Position numbers and translations under genes: made by a program. This document shows positions 33,655-42,455 of a stretch of DNA of 55,484 nucleotides, piece by piece (position 1 is the first letter of the stretch; each line of letters starts with the position of its first letter). The notes under the pieces were generated by a model that was not told the DNA's origin, searched no databases, and saw nothing but the letters and a program-made list of their open reading frames with translations. The stretch lies in the NCBI GenBank assembly GCA_900317685.1, contig ONHQ01000017.1, positions 1 through 55,484 of the forward strand. Reading direction: 5' to 3'. The DNA is from an uncultured Prevotella sp. GTDB taxonomy: Bacteria; Bacteroidota; Bacteroidia; Bacteroidales; Bacteroidaceae.

Positions 33655-34239
33655 ATGAAGAAATTATTGTTACTACTTTTTCTCGCTGTCATGGTTTTAA
33701 GTTCTAAAGCCCAAAATGAGGCTAAGACTTGGACCATACAGCCAAAAGTCGGACTGAACATTGCTAATTTGACTAATGGAGATGGGAATAAAGTGCGTAC
33801 TGGCATCTCTGCCGGCGTTGAATTGGAATATCATCTCACCGATATGTTTTCTCTTTCGTCCGGTGTTATGTATTCTATGCAGGGTTGCAAGAATAAGTAT
33901 TATGCCAACACCGATTTAACCAACAAGTTAGACTATATAAATATTCCGATCATTGCAAATGTTTATGTAGCAAAGGGACTTGCAGTCAAACTGGGTGTAC
34001 AGCCAGGGTTTAATATCCGTAATAAGACGACAGGCTCTCTCGGAGATTTGGCGAAAGATACATATAAGGACTCAGAAGTTAGGTCTTTTGACTTCTCGAT
34101 ACCAATGGGGGTAAGCTATGAATACCATTCTTTTGTAGTAGACGCAAGATATAATTGGGGGCTCACAAATGTTATAAAGAATATGAATCATAAGAATTCT
34201 GTTTTTCAGTTCACCCTCGGATATAAATTTAAATTGTAG
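33655..34239 (+). CDS. PorT-family outer membrane beta-barrel protein
   Basis: ATG 33655 (MKKLLLLLFLAVMVLSSKAQ) begins a clear signal peptide; the longer frame upstream is unlikely. The 194-residue protein has the typical opening WTIQPKVGLNIANLTNGDGN and strands such as GISAGVELEYHLTDMFSLSS and FSIPMGVSYEYHSFVVDARY, ending FTLGYKFKL. PorT-like proteins are 8-strand barrels, some linked to type IX secretion, most of unknown role. It follows the truncated ATPase fragment by 100 bp. AT-rich. Confidence 0.82.
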   Translation: MKKLLLLLFLAVMVLSSKAQNEAKTWTIQPKVGLNIANLTNGDGNKVRTGISAGVELEYHLTDMFSLSSGVMYSMQGCKNKYYANTDLTNKLDYINIPIIANVYVAKGLAVKLGVQPGFNIRNKTTGSLGDLAKDTYKDSEVRSFDFSIPMGVSYEYHSFVVDARYNWGLTNVIKNMNHKNSVFQFTLGYKFKL

Positions 34240-34305
34240 ATACCTTTGGCTCGGATTGCATTCGTAAGCGAGTAGAGGCAATTTATGTCCGTAAACATCA
34301 AGCAT

Positions 34306-34353
34306 AAAGACTCATGCTATCCGTTCTTAGAGAATGTGATTGCGTGAGTCTTT
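34306..34353 (+). terminator. Hairpin after the PorT-like gene
   Basis: AAAGACTCA and TGAGTCTTT form a 9-bp stem around a 30-base loop, followed by AATGTTTGTT. Probable but not canonical terminator. Confidence 0.5.
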
Positions 34354-34395
34354 AATGTTTGTTAGGGGGGATTGATGCTTGACTCTTTCTTTGAA

Positions 34396-34476
34396 ATCTG
34401 TGACCGTTTTGGGGTTTATGGGCGCAGTGGATATTTTCCGTGTATCGGATATGAGTCATCTTTTCTGGTCACAGAT
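34396..34476. repeat. 10-bp perfect inverted repeat
   Basis: ATCTGTGACC (34396-34405) and GGTCACAGAT (34467-34476) bracket a 61-base segment with further short complementary words. It lies beside the larger palindrome at 34541-34674, and the two may be one element. Confidence 0.6.
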
Positions 34477-34540
34477 CCGTAATTGGTTAGGAATGTCGTT
34501 GCACAAAGTAAATAGCTTTTTAACAAAAACCAGGAAAACC

Positions 34541-34674
34541 TCTTTGTGTCAGCGCCAAGGGCTAAGGCCCTTTGCCATTTTTGGTTTGAGGGCTTATGAG
34601 AGGCACGCCTCTCACCGCCCTCCAACCGCAAATGGCAGGTTCTCCTACGTTGAATCTTGGCGCTGCCACAAAGA
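34541..34674. repeat. 134-bp nested imperfect palindrome (candidate MITE or structured RNA)
   Basis: Three nested arm pairs are visible. Outer: CTTTGTGTCAGCGCCAAG (34542-34559) with the complementary 34656-34673, 17 of 18. Middle: 34573-34593 with 34617-34637, about 18 of 21. Inner: GAGAGGC-AC-GCCTCTC (34598-34613), perfect. A unit of this size would fold into one long hairpin. Open frames across it on both strands look accidental. Confidence 0.85.
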
Positions 34675-34767
34675 AAGAATGAAATAACAAATAACAAATA
34701 ACAGTCAACAGCTATTGGCGGAAGGCTTTAGCTTTTACGCCGTAGCGGAAATTAGTACAACAAGCTA

Positions 34768-34855
34768 TGTTCTTATGACATCAAAGTTGTGTTCTTATGG
34801 TGTCAAATCAGTGTTCTCACGGGGTCGAAACTGTGGTCTTGTGAGGTTGAAACAA
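34768..34855. repeat. Degenerate 22-bp tandem repeat
   Basis: TGTTCTTATG-type words begin at 34768, 34790, 34812 and 34834 (TGTTCTTATG, TGTTCTTATG, TGTTCTCACG, TGGTCTTGTG), exactly 22 bp apart and each followed by a TCAAA- or TGAAA-like word. Confidence 0.75.
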
Positions 34856-34874
34856 GGTTCCAAACATTGTAACG

Positions 34875-35015
34875 CTATAGAAAAAGATCGTTTGCTACGT
34901 AGGGAATGATCTTTTTCTGCTTAGCGAACGATTGTCTGTCAAGCAGTAAAATCAATTTACACGCATTGACCAGCTCGCCGTCATCAACAGCTTCCAGAAC
35001 TTGACGCTTCTCCAT
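34875..35015 (-). CDS. Possible 46-residue protein
   Basis: On the minus strand ATG 35015 opens a frame reading MEKRQVLEAVDDGELVNACK, then LILLLDRQSFAKQKKIIPYV and ANDLFL before TAG. The composition is protein-like (amphipathic helix, no rare-residue runs) in a gap otherwise without genes. No family recognised. It could be a small protein gene or the C-terminal remnant of a lost gene; upstream in the same frame a stop occurs after about a dozen codons. It lies just after the minus-strand gene ending at 35049. Confidence 0.35.
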   Translation of the reverse strand: MEKRQVLEAVDDGELVNACKLILLLDRQSFAKQKKIIPYVANDLFL

Positions 35016-35048
35016 ACACAGTGTTGATCCGGTGCGCCAGTAAGGGGC

Positions 35049-35489
35049 TTATGGTTTTCTTGTCAGTGAGCATTTTATCTGGAAATAGTGCTTGCGAATG
35101 ATCCAGATACGCAGGAGCCAAAGGACGAAGAAGCCGTTGCTTGCCACCTCGTAGACCGTGTCCCAGTAGTTGCCAAAGTCGAAGAACCACTTGATGAGCC
35201 ACAGTACCAGGTCGAGATTGAACAGCCAGTTCCACCAGCACTCGCGGTCGCCGAAGGTCAGCGTGAGCGTCTCTCCCTCAGCGATGTGCACCTGCGCTGT
35301 GCTCTCGATGAACTTATAAGCCGAGCGGATGGTGACGCCATAGTCGCCCGCCGGCAATGCCACACGCACACTGTCGTTGCCCCGCATCAGTCCTAGCATT
35401 TGCCCATTGATCAGCAAATAGTGGGGTAGGGGAATCCACTGCTTCCTTTCCGGCTTAATCAACAATACAGAATTCATCATCGTCTCCAT
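35049..35489 (-). CDS. Small membrane-associated hypothetical protein
   Basis: The 146-residue product has a beta-rich N-terminal part (about 1-85: LINGQMLGLMRGNDSVRVAL, then PAGDYGVTIRS) resembling PEGA/DUF2846-type surface domains. A Trp- and Phe-rich hydrophobic region follows (about 86-130: WWNWLFNLDLVLWLIKWFFD, then FFVLWLLRIWII) that can span or lie on the membrane. Internal ATGs at 35480 and 35477 are possible starts. It is followed by repeats and then by the gamma-carbonic anhydrase gene, read in the same direction from upstream. Function unknown. Confidence 0.6.
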   Translation of the reverse strand: METMMNSVLLIKPERKQWIPLPHYLLINGQMLGLMRGNDSVRVALPAGDYGVTIRSAYKFIESTAQVHIAEGETLTLTFGDRECWWNWLFNLDLVLWLIKWFFDFGNYWDTVYEVASNGFFVLWLLRIWIIRKHYFQIKCSLTRKP

Positions 35490-35590
35490 TCAACATTCAA
35501 CACTCAACATTGAACATTGATTTCCTTCATCCTTCAACACTCAATATTCAATATTGATTCCATTCATCCTTCACCACTCAACCTTCATCA
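35490..35590. repeat. CATTCAACACTCAAC-type microrepeats
   Basis: The gap consists of imperfect copies of CATTCAACA, CACTCAAC and CCTTCATC words, including two imperfect copies of a unit of about 45 bp. It is similar in vocabulary to the gaps at 19441-19555 and 20903-20960. Confidence 0.7.
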
Positions 35591-35593
35591 TTC

Positions 35594-36085
35594 TCAATAC
35601 CATTCTTTGATGGTGAGATAGTTTTTTGCGAACTCTTCAGCCTGTCCGGGAGCCGTCTTCTTGATGAATCGCGCGGGAATGCCGCCCCAGATCTCGCCAT
35701 CAGGGATCTTTGTGCCTCCGACGACAACAGCGCCGGCTGCCACGATGCTCCCCTTTCCAACTTCCGCATGGTCGAGCACTACGGCATTCATCCCAATGAG
35801 CGCGCCGTCATGGATTGTGGCAGCGTGGACGACAGCTCCGTGTCCCAGGCTGACGTCGTTGCCCAGGATGGCGGCACCTCCCGCCGTTTGATGGATGCAC
35901 GCCAAGTCCTGCACATTGCAGCGGTCACCCATCACGATTTTGTCGACATCGGCGCGAAGCACGGCACCAAACCAAATGCTACAGTCGTCGCCCATGGTGA
36001 TGTCGCCTGCTAAAGTAGCATTCTCGGCAATCATGCAACGCTCGCCCCACACCGGGCTCTTGCCTTTTACTGTAATCTTCAACAT
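35594..36085 (-). CDS. Gamma-carbonic anhydrase family protein (left-handed beta helix)
   Basis: The 163-residue protein is built of hexapeptide repeats (ATLAGDITMGDDCSIWFGAV, VIMG-type turns). The three histidines that bind the metal in this family are present: one in CIHQT (near residue 70) and two in LGHGAVVHAA (near 87-92). Members (YrdA, PaaY, CaiE-like) form trimers; some hydrate CO2, others have no proven activity. Cytosolic, no signal peptide. Length normal. Confidence 0.9.
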   Translation of the reverse strand: MLKITVKGKSPVWGERCMIAENATLAGDITMGDDCSIWFGAVLRADVDKIVMGDRCNVQDLACIHQTAGGAAILGNDVSLGHGAVVHAATIHDGALIGMNAVVLDHAEVGKGSIVAAGAVVVGGTKIPDGEIWGGIPARFIKKTAPGQAEEFAKNYLTIKEWY

Positions 36086-36131
36086 CGTCTTCTCTTTTTT
36101 GTCGGTGCAAAGATAATCATTTCTGTGGAAT

Positions 36132-36176
36132 TATCACTTCATGAGTACTGTATATATAATAATGTGGAGTGATAAC
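36132..36176. promoter_or_regulatory. Inverted repeat around an AT-rich motif upstream of susC
   Basis: TTATCACT (36132-36139) and AGTGATAA (36169-36176) are perfect inverted 8-mers. Between them lies TATATATAATAATGTG (36152-36167), a one-mismatch form of the recurring AT motif. It is about 95 bp upstream of the susC -7 box and could be an activator site. Confidence 0.45.
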
Positions 36177-36270
36177 TGTGGAAGAAAGCCAAAAATAGGA
36201 AAACTTGAGTCCTATAACGTTTCATAAAGTTTTTGTAACATAGCAAAAACATACATGAACGAATAAACAC

Positions 36271-36278
36271 TATCTTTG
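36271..36278 (+). promoter_or_regulatory. -7 box of the susC/susD operon
   Basis: TATCTTTG, 46 bases upstream of the susC start. There is no TTTG at the -33 position, as expected for a promoter that needs an activator. Confidence 0.65.
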
Positions 36279-36324
36279 CACAAAATTTCAACCTAATAAT
36301 TTAATTAACTTAAAACTACCGCTA

Positions 36325-39300
36325 ATGCAAAGTATTAGAATGATGGAGAAGAAAGGGCTTGCCCTCTTCTTGCTCAGCTTGAGTTCAGTGGCTGGTTTCG
36401 CACAATCCCAAATACGGGGTAATGTGAAAGACTCGAACGGTGAGCCAATCCTTGGTGCTACGATCAAGGTCAATGGCTCAAAGGTGGCTACGGTCACGGA
36501 CATGGACGGTAACTTCAGCGTGAATGCCAAGCCCGGTTCCACGATCACCATTTCCTATGTGGGCTTCGAGACACAGACCGTGACTGTCAAAGGCACCAAC
36601 CTTGTACCTATTGTATTAAAGGAAGACGACCGTACACTCAACGATGTCGTCGTCATCGGTTATGGTGTGCAGAAGAAGAGCGACTTGACCGGTGCTGTGG
36701 CCTCCGTGAGTGGCGACGCTATCAAGAATCTCTCCACGAGCGACGCAGGTGCAGCCTTGCAAGGCAAGGTCACTGGTGTGCAGATCATCAACAGCGGTGC
36801 GCCGGGAGCCGGTGCCGAGATTCGTGTGCGCGGCTACGGTTCCAATGGCAACAATGCTCCTCTGCTGATCGTTGACGGTCTGAAGGTCGACAACATCCAG
36901 TATCTCGATCCCTCGCTGATCCAGTCGGTGGAGGTGTTGAAGGATGCCGCTTCCGCTGCTATCTATGGTGCTGAGGCCGGTAATGGTGTGGTGCTGATTA
37001 CCACGCGCAATGGTTCCAACAGTGGTGGTACGGCCCATATCAGCTACTCGCTCAAGGCTGTCAACCAGAGTCTGGGAAAGAAAGCCGACCTCTTCGACGC
37101 ACCCGAGTATATCGCCTATCACAAGTATTTGGGCGACATCACCGACGCGCTCTTGGAGTCGAACAACTACAATGGTCAAAACACCAACTGGTATAAAGAG
37201 GTGTTCAACAACAGTTGGAGTGTAGAGCACAACGTCACCGTAGAGGGCGGCAACAACAAGGGACACATCCTCGCAGCACTGGGCATCCTCAACGACGACG
37301 GTATCGTCAAGGGCAAGAAGGATGTCTACAAGCGCTTCACCGCACAGCTCAATGCCGATTACAAGTTCTTCGACTGGTTCAACATCACCAGCAACACCTC
37401 TGTGGAGAAGTGGAGCACCAAGTCGCTGACCAACGGCTATCAGTCGTTCCTCAACTCTGTTGTCTCCATCGACCCGCTGACTCCTGCCTATATCACCAGT
37501 CTTGACGACATGCCCACCACGATGCGCACCAAGTGGGAATCGCCCGACCACGGCGGCGTGACCACGCCTCCCGGTTTTGATGAGGCCCATCCTGTTTGGT
37601 ACGGTACATCGAAGTATATCGAGGAAGCCACAGCCAACCCGCTGGCCATGCGCGACCGCCAGAATGCCAGCAACAAAGGCATCAACGTACGCGGTACATT
37701 CGCTGCCAACCTTATCCCGGTGAAGTGCCTTACCATCACCTCACGTCTCGGTTATCAGATCACACAGAGCAACAGCCACAGCTATAACGGACCTTTCTGG
37801 CTCAATACGCTGTCACAGAGCGACCAGTACACCATATCTGCCGGTACCAACACCGGACTGTATTATCAGTGGGAGAACTTTGCCAACTTCACAAAGAGCT
37901 TTGGCAAACACAATGTCAACGCGATGATCGGTATGTCGTTTACGAAGAACCGTACCGACAACTCCAGTCTGTCGTCGGCTGACACCAAGCAGATCCTTGA
38001 AGGCGATGCCGCTCCGCTCTTCCAGTACATCAACTTCCTGAACTCCAACGGTAAGGCGAAGCTGAAAGGCTCTAACCTTCCGACGATCAACACCCACTTG
38101 TCTTACTTCGGTCGTCTGAGCTACAACTACGACCAGCGCTACTTCTTCCAGTTCAACATCCGTCGCGATGCCTTCGACAGTTCCAAACTCTCAAAGGAGA
38201 ACCGCTGGGGTACCTTCCCCTCACTGTCGCTGGGATGGGCGATCAGCAACGAGAAGTTCTTCCGTGACGCGGTGAGCACAGACGCTGTCTCCTTCTTGAA
38301 GATCCGTGGATCATGGGGACGCAACGGTAACGTGAGTGTGCTCAACAACTATCAGTGGGCTTCCACCATCAGCGTTGGCGGTTACTACAACTTCACCGAT
38401 GATGCCACCACTGCAGCTACCCTGTCCAACTTCCCCAATCCTAAGCTGACCTGGGAGACCGCTGAGCAGTATGACTTGGGTCTCGATGCCCGTTTCCTCA
38501 ATGACCGACTGACGCTGGGCTTCGACTGGTATCGCAAGACCACGAAGGACCAGCTCATCAAGGTACACCTCAGTCCAGAGCTTGGCTTCGCTGATGCCTA
38601 CGTCAACTCCGGTGAGATTCTCAACACCGGTATCGACTTGGATCTGGGATGGAAAGACCATATCGGCGACCTGAAATACAGTGTCAGCGCCAACGTGTCG
38701 ACCTTGAAGAACGAGGTGAAGAAGATGAGTCCTATCTTGCCACGCTACGACGAGGTGGGTATCAACGGATTCAACAACAAGCTGAACCCCTCTTTGGAGA
38801 CCGGACATCCCATGTGGTATTTCCGCGGTTTCAAGTATGCCGGCGTAGATCCCGAGACCGGCGGTGCCCTCTATTACGACAAGGACGGACAGATCACCAA
38901 CGCGCCGACCGACAACGACAAGCAGGATCTCGGTTGCGCACTGCCTAAGGTCACCTATGGCATCACCCTCAACCTGGAATACAAGGGCTTTGACTTCACA
39001 GTCTTCGGTACCGGTGCTGCCGGCAACAAGATCTACAACCTCATGGTCTCTGCCGACCGTCCGCTGATCAATGGCATCGACACCTATTGGAAAGACTCCT
39101 GGAAGCAGAAGGGCGACCACAGCAAGTATCCCGACATGAAGCAGGTGGCTACCGACTGGACATTCTTCAGCTCCGACGCTGCCATCTTCAGCGGTGCTTA
39201 CTTCAAGTTCAAGCAGATACAGCTCGGCTATACCCTGCCACAGCGCATCACCAAAAAGTTCATGGTCAACGCGCTCCGCTTCTCTGTCTCTCTTGACGAC

Positions 39301-39435
39301 TTCTTCACCATCACCAGCTATCCTGGCGCCGATCCTGAGACCTCATCACTCAACAGCGGTGTGTCGCGTGGCTTCGACAACGGCAACTATCCTATGTCCA
39401 AGAAGGTGGTCTTCGGTGTGAACGTTACATTCTAA
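36325..39435 (+). CDS. SusC/RagA-type TonB-linked outer membrane transporter
   Basis: The 1036-residue protein has a signal peptide (cleavage after GFAQ), a carboxypeptidase-like N-terminal domain (about 28-100: IRGNVKDSNGEPILGATIKV), the SusC signature near the plug (LNDVVVIGYGVQKKSDLTGA), the plug domain (about 115-230) and a 22-strand barrel ending FGVNVTF. It imports oligosaccharides across the outer membrane together with its SusD lid, coded 20 bp downstream. ATG 36325 or the paired ATGs at 36340/36343 may start translation; the signal peptide fits the later ones best. The locus continues with GH43, so the cargo is probably an arabinose-containing glycan. Confidence 0.95.
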   Translation: MQSIRMMEKKGLALFLLSLSSVAGFAQSQIRGNVKDSNGEPILGATIKVNGSKVATVTDMDGNFSVNAKPGSTITISYVGFETQTVTVKGTNLVPIVLKEDDRTLNDVVVIGYGVQKKSDLTGAVASVSGDAIKNLSTSDAGAALQGKVTGVQIINSGAPGAGAEIRVRGYGSNGNNAPLLIVDGLKVDNIQYLDPSLIQSVEVLKDAASAAIYGAEAGNGVVLITTRNGSNSGGTAHISYSLKAVNQSLGKKADLFDAPEYIAYHKYLGDITDALLESNNYNGQNTNWYKEVFNNSWSVEHNVTVEGGNNKGHILAALGILNDDGIVKGKKDVYKRFTAQLNADYKFFDWFNITSNTSVEKWSTKSLTNGYQSFLNSVVSIDPLTPAYITSLDDMPTTMRTKWESPDHGGVTTPPGFDEAHPVWYGTSKYIEEATANPLAMRDRQNASNKGINVRGTFAANLIPVKCLTITSRLGYQITQSNSHSYNGPFWLNTLSQSDQYTISAGTNTGLYYQWENFANFTKSFGKHNVNAMIGMSFTKNRTDNSSLSSADTKQILEGDAAPLFQYINFLNSNGKAKLKGSNLPTINTHLSYFGRLSYNYDQRYFFQFNIRRDAFDSSKLSKENRWGTFPSLSLGWAISNEKFFRDAVSTDAVSFLKIRGSWGRNGNVSVLNNYQWASTISVGGYYNFTDDATTAATLSNFPNPKLTWETAEQYDLGLDARFLNDRLTLGFDWYRKTTKDQLIKVHLSPELGFADAYVNSGEILNTGIDLDLGWKDHIGDLKYSVSANVSTLKNEVKKMSPILPRYDEVGINGFNNKLNPSLETGHPMWYFRGFKYAGVDPETGGALYYDKDGQITNAPTDNDKQDLGCALPKVTYGITLNLEYKGFDFTVFGTGAAGNKIYNLMVSADRPLINGIDTYWKDSWKQKGDHSKYPDMKQVATDWTFFSSDAAIFSGAYFKFKQIQLGYTLPQRITKKFMVNALRFSVSLDDFFTITSYPGADPETSSLNSGVSRGFDNGNYPMSKKVVFGVNVTF

Positions 39436-39455
39436 TGATTTAAAACGAAACAACA

Positions 39456-41279
39456 ATGAACAAACATATAATTCCATTGTTCGCGCTGCTTGTCGGCGTG
39501 GCAGCATTCTCCTCCTGCGAAGATCAGCTGGATATCCCTCAGAAGGGTGTGACGAGTGAGAGTGAATTCTATAAGACTGACGCCGATTGCGCTAAGGCGC
39601 TGGCATCAGCTTACGAGGGCTTTATGGTCAACACGCTGGGACGTACCACGGTAAGCGGCGGTCCGGGCATCTACACACCGGCGCGAGTGTTGGCCAACGA
39701 CCCGGGCGACGACGTGCTCTACGGTGGTGGCAACTATGGCGACCATGAGTTTGGCGGTGCCGTCAACCAGTTCCGCTACTTGAGCAATCCCGAAGCCATT
39801 AACTATCACTACAAGGGCCTCTATCTCTCGGTGCACAGCGACAACCTCGTCATCGAGAAGTTCAAGGAATCGCCGACGGCCTATCAGAAACAGGCCATTG
39901 CAGAGGCACGTGTGCTCAGGGCTTACAACTTCTTCCTGTTGTCGTGTTACTGGGGGCAGCCGCCTCTTGTCGACCACTTGCTCGATGCCAACGACTTGCC
40001 TTCCAACAGCGAGATGACCCAGCAACAGTATTTCGAGTGGGTCGCCAAAGAGTGCCAGGAAGCAGAGCCCGACCTGACAGAGCGCAAGAGCACGGCGGAC
40101 AAGTTTGGTGCTTATCGCGTCACCAAGGGCTTCGCCCAAGCATTGGCCGGCAAGGCTCTGTTGTTTGCCAAGAAGTATGACGAGGCTAAGGCTGAGTTCA
40201 AAAAAGTCATCGACTCCGGCAAATATGCGTTGGTGCCCGGCAGTCAGTTTGCCAACCTCTTCCATGTCGAGGGCGACGGTGCGCCGGAGAAGATCTTTGA
40301 GATCAACATGCGCTACAATCCGGCTGCAGGTGACTGGAGCACCGGACAGGGACTGGGCTATATGAATCATTCCACGTGGATGGAGTCCAACTGCTTTAAC
40401 TGGCGCGCCGGCAACTTTGTTGTCAATCCTGCAGGTGTCTACTGTGGCCTCGACGGCTGGGGCTCTATCGGTGTTCCGGAGTGGTTTGGCAATGCTTTCC
40501 ACGACAACGACGGCGATTCGCCGCGCTTCAAGGCCACACTCATACATGTCGATGACGCGGTCTATCAGACCTCGGGTATTGAGGGCATGAAATACCAGAA
40601 CGACGATCTGAACAACATGCCGCTCGAAGAGAAGAAGACGTCAAAAAAGATTGGCATTAAGGATCCTACCCAAGGACTCTATTGCCAGAGCTTCTATCTG
40701 CCGCTCAAACTGCTGATGCGTGCCAGCGACACCGATGACGGCGGCGTACACGGCAATAATCTCCGACTGAACAACATCATCGTCATGCGCTATGCCGAGG
40801 TGCTTCTCGACTATGCCGAGTGCTGCTTGCAGACGGGCGACAACGCTGAGGCAAAGAAGTATGTCAACATGATCCAGGAGCGCGCCGGTTCCAAGACCAT
40901 CAGTGCCAATGTTGACATGGAAGTGTTGAAGAAAGAGAAGATGTTTGAAATGTGGTTTGAAGGCTGCCGCTTCCAGGATATTCTCCGATGGAACGACCCC
41001 GCCGGCCTGGCCCGCTTGAAGGAAGCAGGCAAGCAGGTGCCCCACCTCTTCGACAAGCTCTTCCGCCCTGTGCAGTCGGGCGACGAGAATGTTGTATGGG
41101 AGCATGGCACGGAAGCCAACAGCCGTTTCTACATCACCCATACCCACGAGGCTATGGACAAGGGATTCAAGGTCGGTTTTGAGGACAAGGATCGTCTGTT
41201 CCCTTATCCTTCCGATGTGATCGACATGAATCCTAATCTGAAGCAGAACCCGGGATGGGAGAGTGCTTCTACAAAGTAG
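39456..41279 (+). CDS. SusD/RagB-type glycan-binding lipoprotein
   Basis: The 607-residue lipoprotein has a lipobox (VAAFSSC, Cys at about 21) and the SusD layout: an N-terminal SusD-like domain with TPR helices (EFYKTDADCAKALASAYEGF, AEARVLRAYNFFLLSCYWGQ) and the C-terminal RagB/SusD part (MRYAEVLLDYAECCLQTGDN, MWFEGCRFQDILRW). It caps the SusC channel and binds glycan at the cell surface. Gene pairing with SusC and length are normal. A strong hairpin after the gene may lower expression of the two downstream genes. Confidence 0.95.
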   Translation: MNKHIIPLFALLVGVAAFSSCEDQLDIPQKGVTSESEFYKTDADCAKALASAYEGFMVNTLGRTTVSGGPGIYTPARVLANDPGDDVLYGGGNYGDHEFGGAVNQFRYLSNPEAINYHYKGLYLSVHSDNLVIEKFKESPTAYQKQAIAEARVLRAYNFFLLSCYWGQPPLVDHLLDANDLPSNSEMTQQQYFEWVAKECQEAEPDLTERKSTADKFGAYRVTKGFAQALAGKALLFAKKYDEAKAEFKKVIDSGKYALVPGSQFANLFHVEGDGAPEKIFEINMRYNPAAGDWSTGQGLGYMNHSTWMESNCFNWRAGNFVVNPAGVYCGLDGWGSIGVPEWFGNAFHDNDGDSPRFKATLIHVDDAVYQTSGIEGMKYQNDDLNNMPLEEKKTSKKIGIKDPTQGLYCQSFYLPLKLLMRASDTDDGGVHGNNLRLNNIIVMRYAEVLLDYAECCLQTGDNAEAKKYVNMIQERAGSKTISANVDMEVLKKEKMFEMWFEGCRFQDILRWNDPAGLARLKEAGKQVPHLFDKLFRPVQSGDENVVWEHGTEANSRFYITHTHEAMDKGFKVGFEDKDRLFPYPSDVIDMNPNLKQNPGWESASTK

Positions 41280-41295
41280 TCTTCCCTTCGTGATG

Positions 41296-41321
41296 GCCTC
41301 CTCCGCGTGCGCGGAGGAGGC
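41296..41321 (+). terminator. Hairpin between susD and the downstream genes
   Basis: GCCTCCTCCGC and GCGGAGGAGGC form a perfect 11-bp stem with a 4-base loop, followed by TTTGCGCTTTTCTTT. It lies 24 bases before the next start codon, so it probably works as a partial terminator inside the operon. Confidence 0.75.
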
Positions 41322-41345
41322 TTTGCGCTTTTCTTTACTCAACAG

Positions 41346-42455
41346 ATGAATTCTTCTCTCTCTTATTATTTAGGTTTGCTCGCGGTGACATTGTTGCCCA
41401 CTGCCGCACTGTCACAGACGGTATCGCCTGCCACCGACCGTCTGGTGATGGGCAACAGCCGCGAGATGTCGGTCGGAGTGACCGTCGGCACTGCCGACGG
41501 CGATGAACACCATCTGAGCCGATACGCTTCTCTGCCGGGAAAAGGCAGCTGGCTGCGCTATGGTAGCGTAGACTTCACGCCTCTGACCGACGCTTATCTC
41601 ACGCTGAGCGTGCGGGCTCGTGACAATGCCGAACTGCTCGTGCATGAGGGCAGCACCAAGGGCAAGGTCATCGCGCGGGTGGACATTGTCGTGAAAGGTG
41701 GCGGCGGTCCGTTCCGTCGCGACTACAGTGGGCAGTGGATGTCATTGGCGGTGCCTTTGCTCCATACGCCGCGGGGCATTGCCGACATCGTGCTGACCTG
41801 CAAGGATACCGGTGTGGATGTAGGCTGGCTGCGCTTCAAGAACCGGCCAAAGTATTTTGCTCCAGTCATGTCAGCAGCGTTGCGTCCCGATGACCAAGGC
41901 TATCTGCGTCGCTGGCTGCTGCTGGAGCCCATCCGTCAGGACATCCGCTCCAACGTGGTCTTCACCGACAGCTATCTGCAAAAGGCCTTCAGCAAGGAAT
42001 ATTTCAAAGGGCAGATGACCCGGTTGCCACGCGACGGTCAGCAAGTGCGGGTTGGCGACCAAAGGCTGAAATGGCACGCGCTCGACAGTGAAAACTACAA
42101 CGTACGTCTCTTCCGCTTTGCCGAGCGGTGGGGGCAACAGACCTACGGCTCGCTCTTCTGGGCCGTGACAGTCATCGACAGCCCACGGGAGATCAGGGGT
42201 GTAAGGTTGTCTGTCGGTTCCAACGGCGCCTCGTCGTGGTGGCTCAACGGTGATCATGTGCTCACCCTTGAAGGCGACCGACGCATGGTAGAGGACGACG
42301 CACGGTCGGGACGGCTCACGCTTCGGGCGGGGCGCAACATTCTGCGCTGTGCCGTCATCAACGGTCCGGGACTCAGCGATTTCTGTGCCCGCTTCCTCGA
42401 TGACGAGGGCCATGCTGTTGTAGAACCACTAACGCTAATCCTTCCGAAGAAATGA
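41346..42455 (+). CDS. Secreted protein with CBM6-like N-terminal domain
   Basis: ATG 41346 (MNSSLSYYLGLLAVTLLPTA) starts a signal peptide ending near ALSQ. The longer frame would begin inside the intergenic hairpin. The 369-residue mature protein has a beta-sandwich (about 25-175; GSWLRYGSVDFTPLTDAYLT, MSLAVPLLHTPRGIADIVLT, GWLRFKN) like CBM6/CBM35 modules, and a second beta-rich region (about 230-365) that resembles the sugar-binding jelly roll of glycoside hydrolases (GSNGASSWWLNGDHVLTLEG). No catalytic motif recognised. Its stop overlaps the GH43 start by 4 bp, so the two are translationally coupled and probably act on the same glycan. Confidence 0.7.
   Translation: MNSSLSYYLGLLAVTLLPTAALSQTVSPATDRLVMGNSREMSVGVTVGTADGDEHHLSRYASLPGKGSWLRYGSVDFTPLTDAYLTLSVRARDNAELLVHEGSTKGKVIARVDIVVKGGGGPFRRDYSGQWMSLAVPLLHTPRGIADIVLTCKDTGVDVGWLRFKNRPKYFAPVMSAALRPDDQGYLRRWLLLEPIRQDIRSNVVFTDSYLQKAFSKEYFKGQMTRLPRDGQQVRVGDQRLKWHALDSENYNVRLFRFAERWGQQTYGSLFWAVTVIDSPREIRGVRLSVGSNGASSWWLNGDHVLTLEGDRRMVEDDARSGRLTLRAGRNILRCAVINGPGLSDFCARFLDDEGHAVVEPLTLILPKK

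Noticed and set aside
34379-34697. Open frames of about 100 codons on both strands across the palindrome
   Set aside because: They read through a perfect hairpin with arms that mirror each other, have no start signals and no domain. Treated as repeat DNA.
34881-34932. Two overlapping hairpins (AAAAAGATC/GATCTTTTT and ATCGTTTGCTA/TAGCGAACGAT) considered as an attenuator
   Set aside because: No plus-strand gene follows, and they lie inside the end of the possible 46-codon frame; best seen as chance or as a simple terminator.
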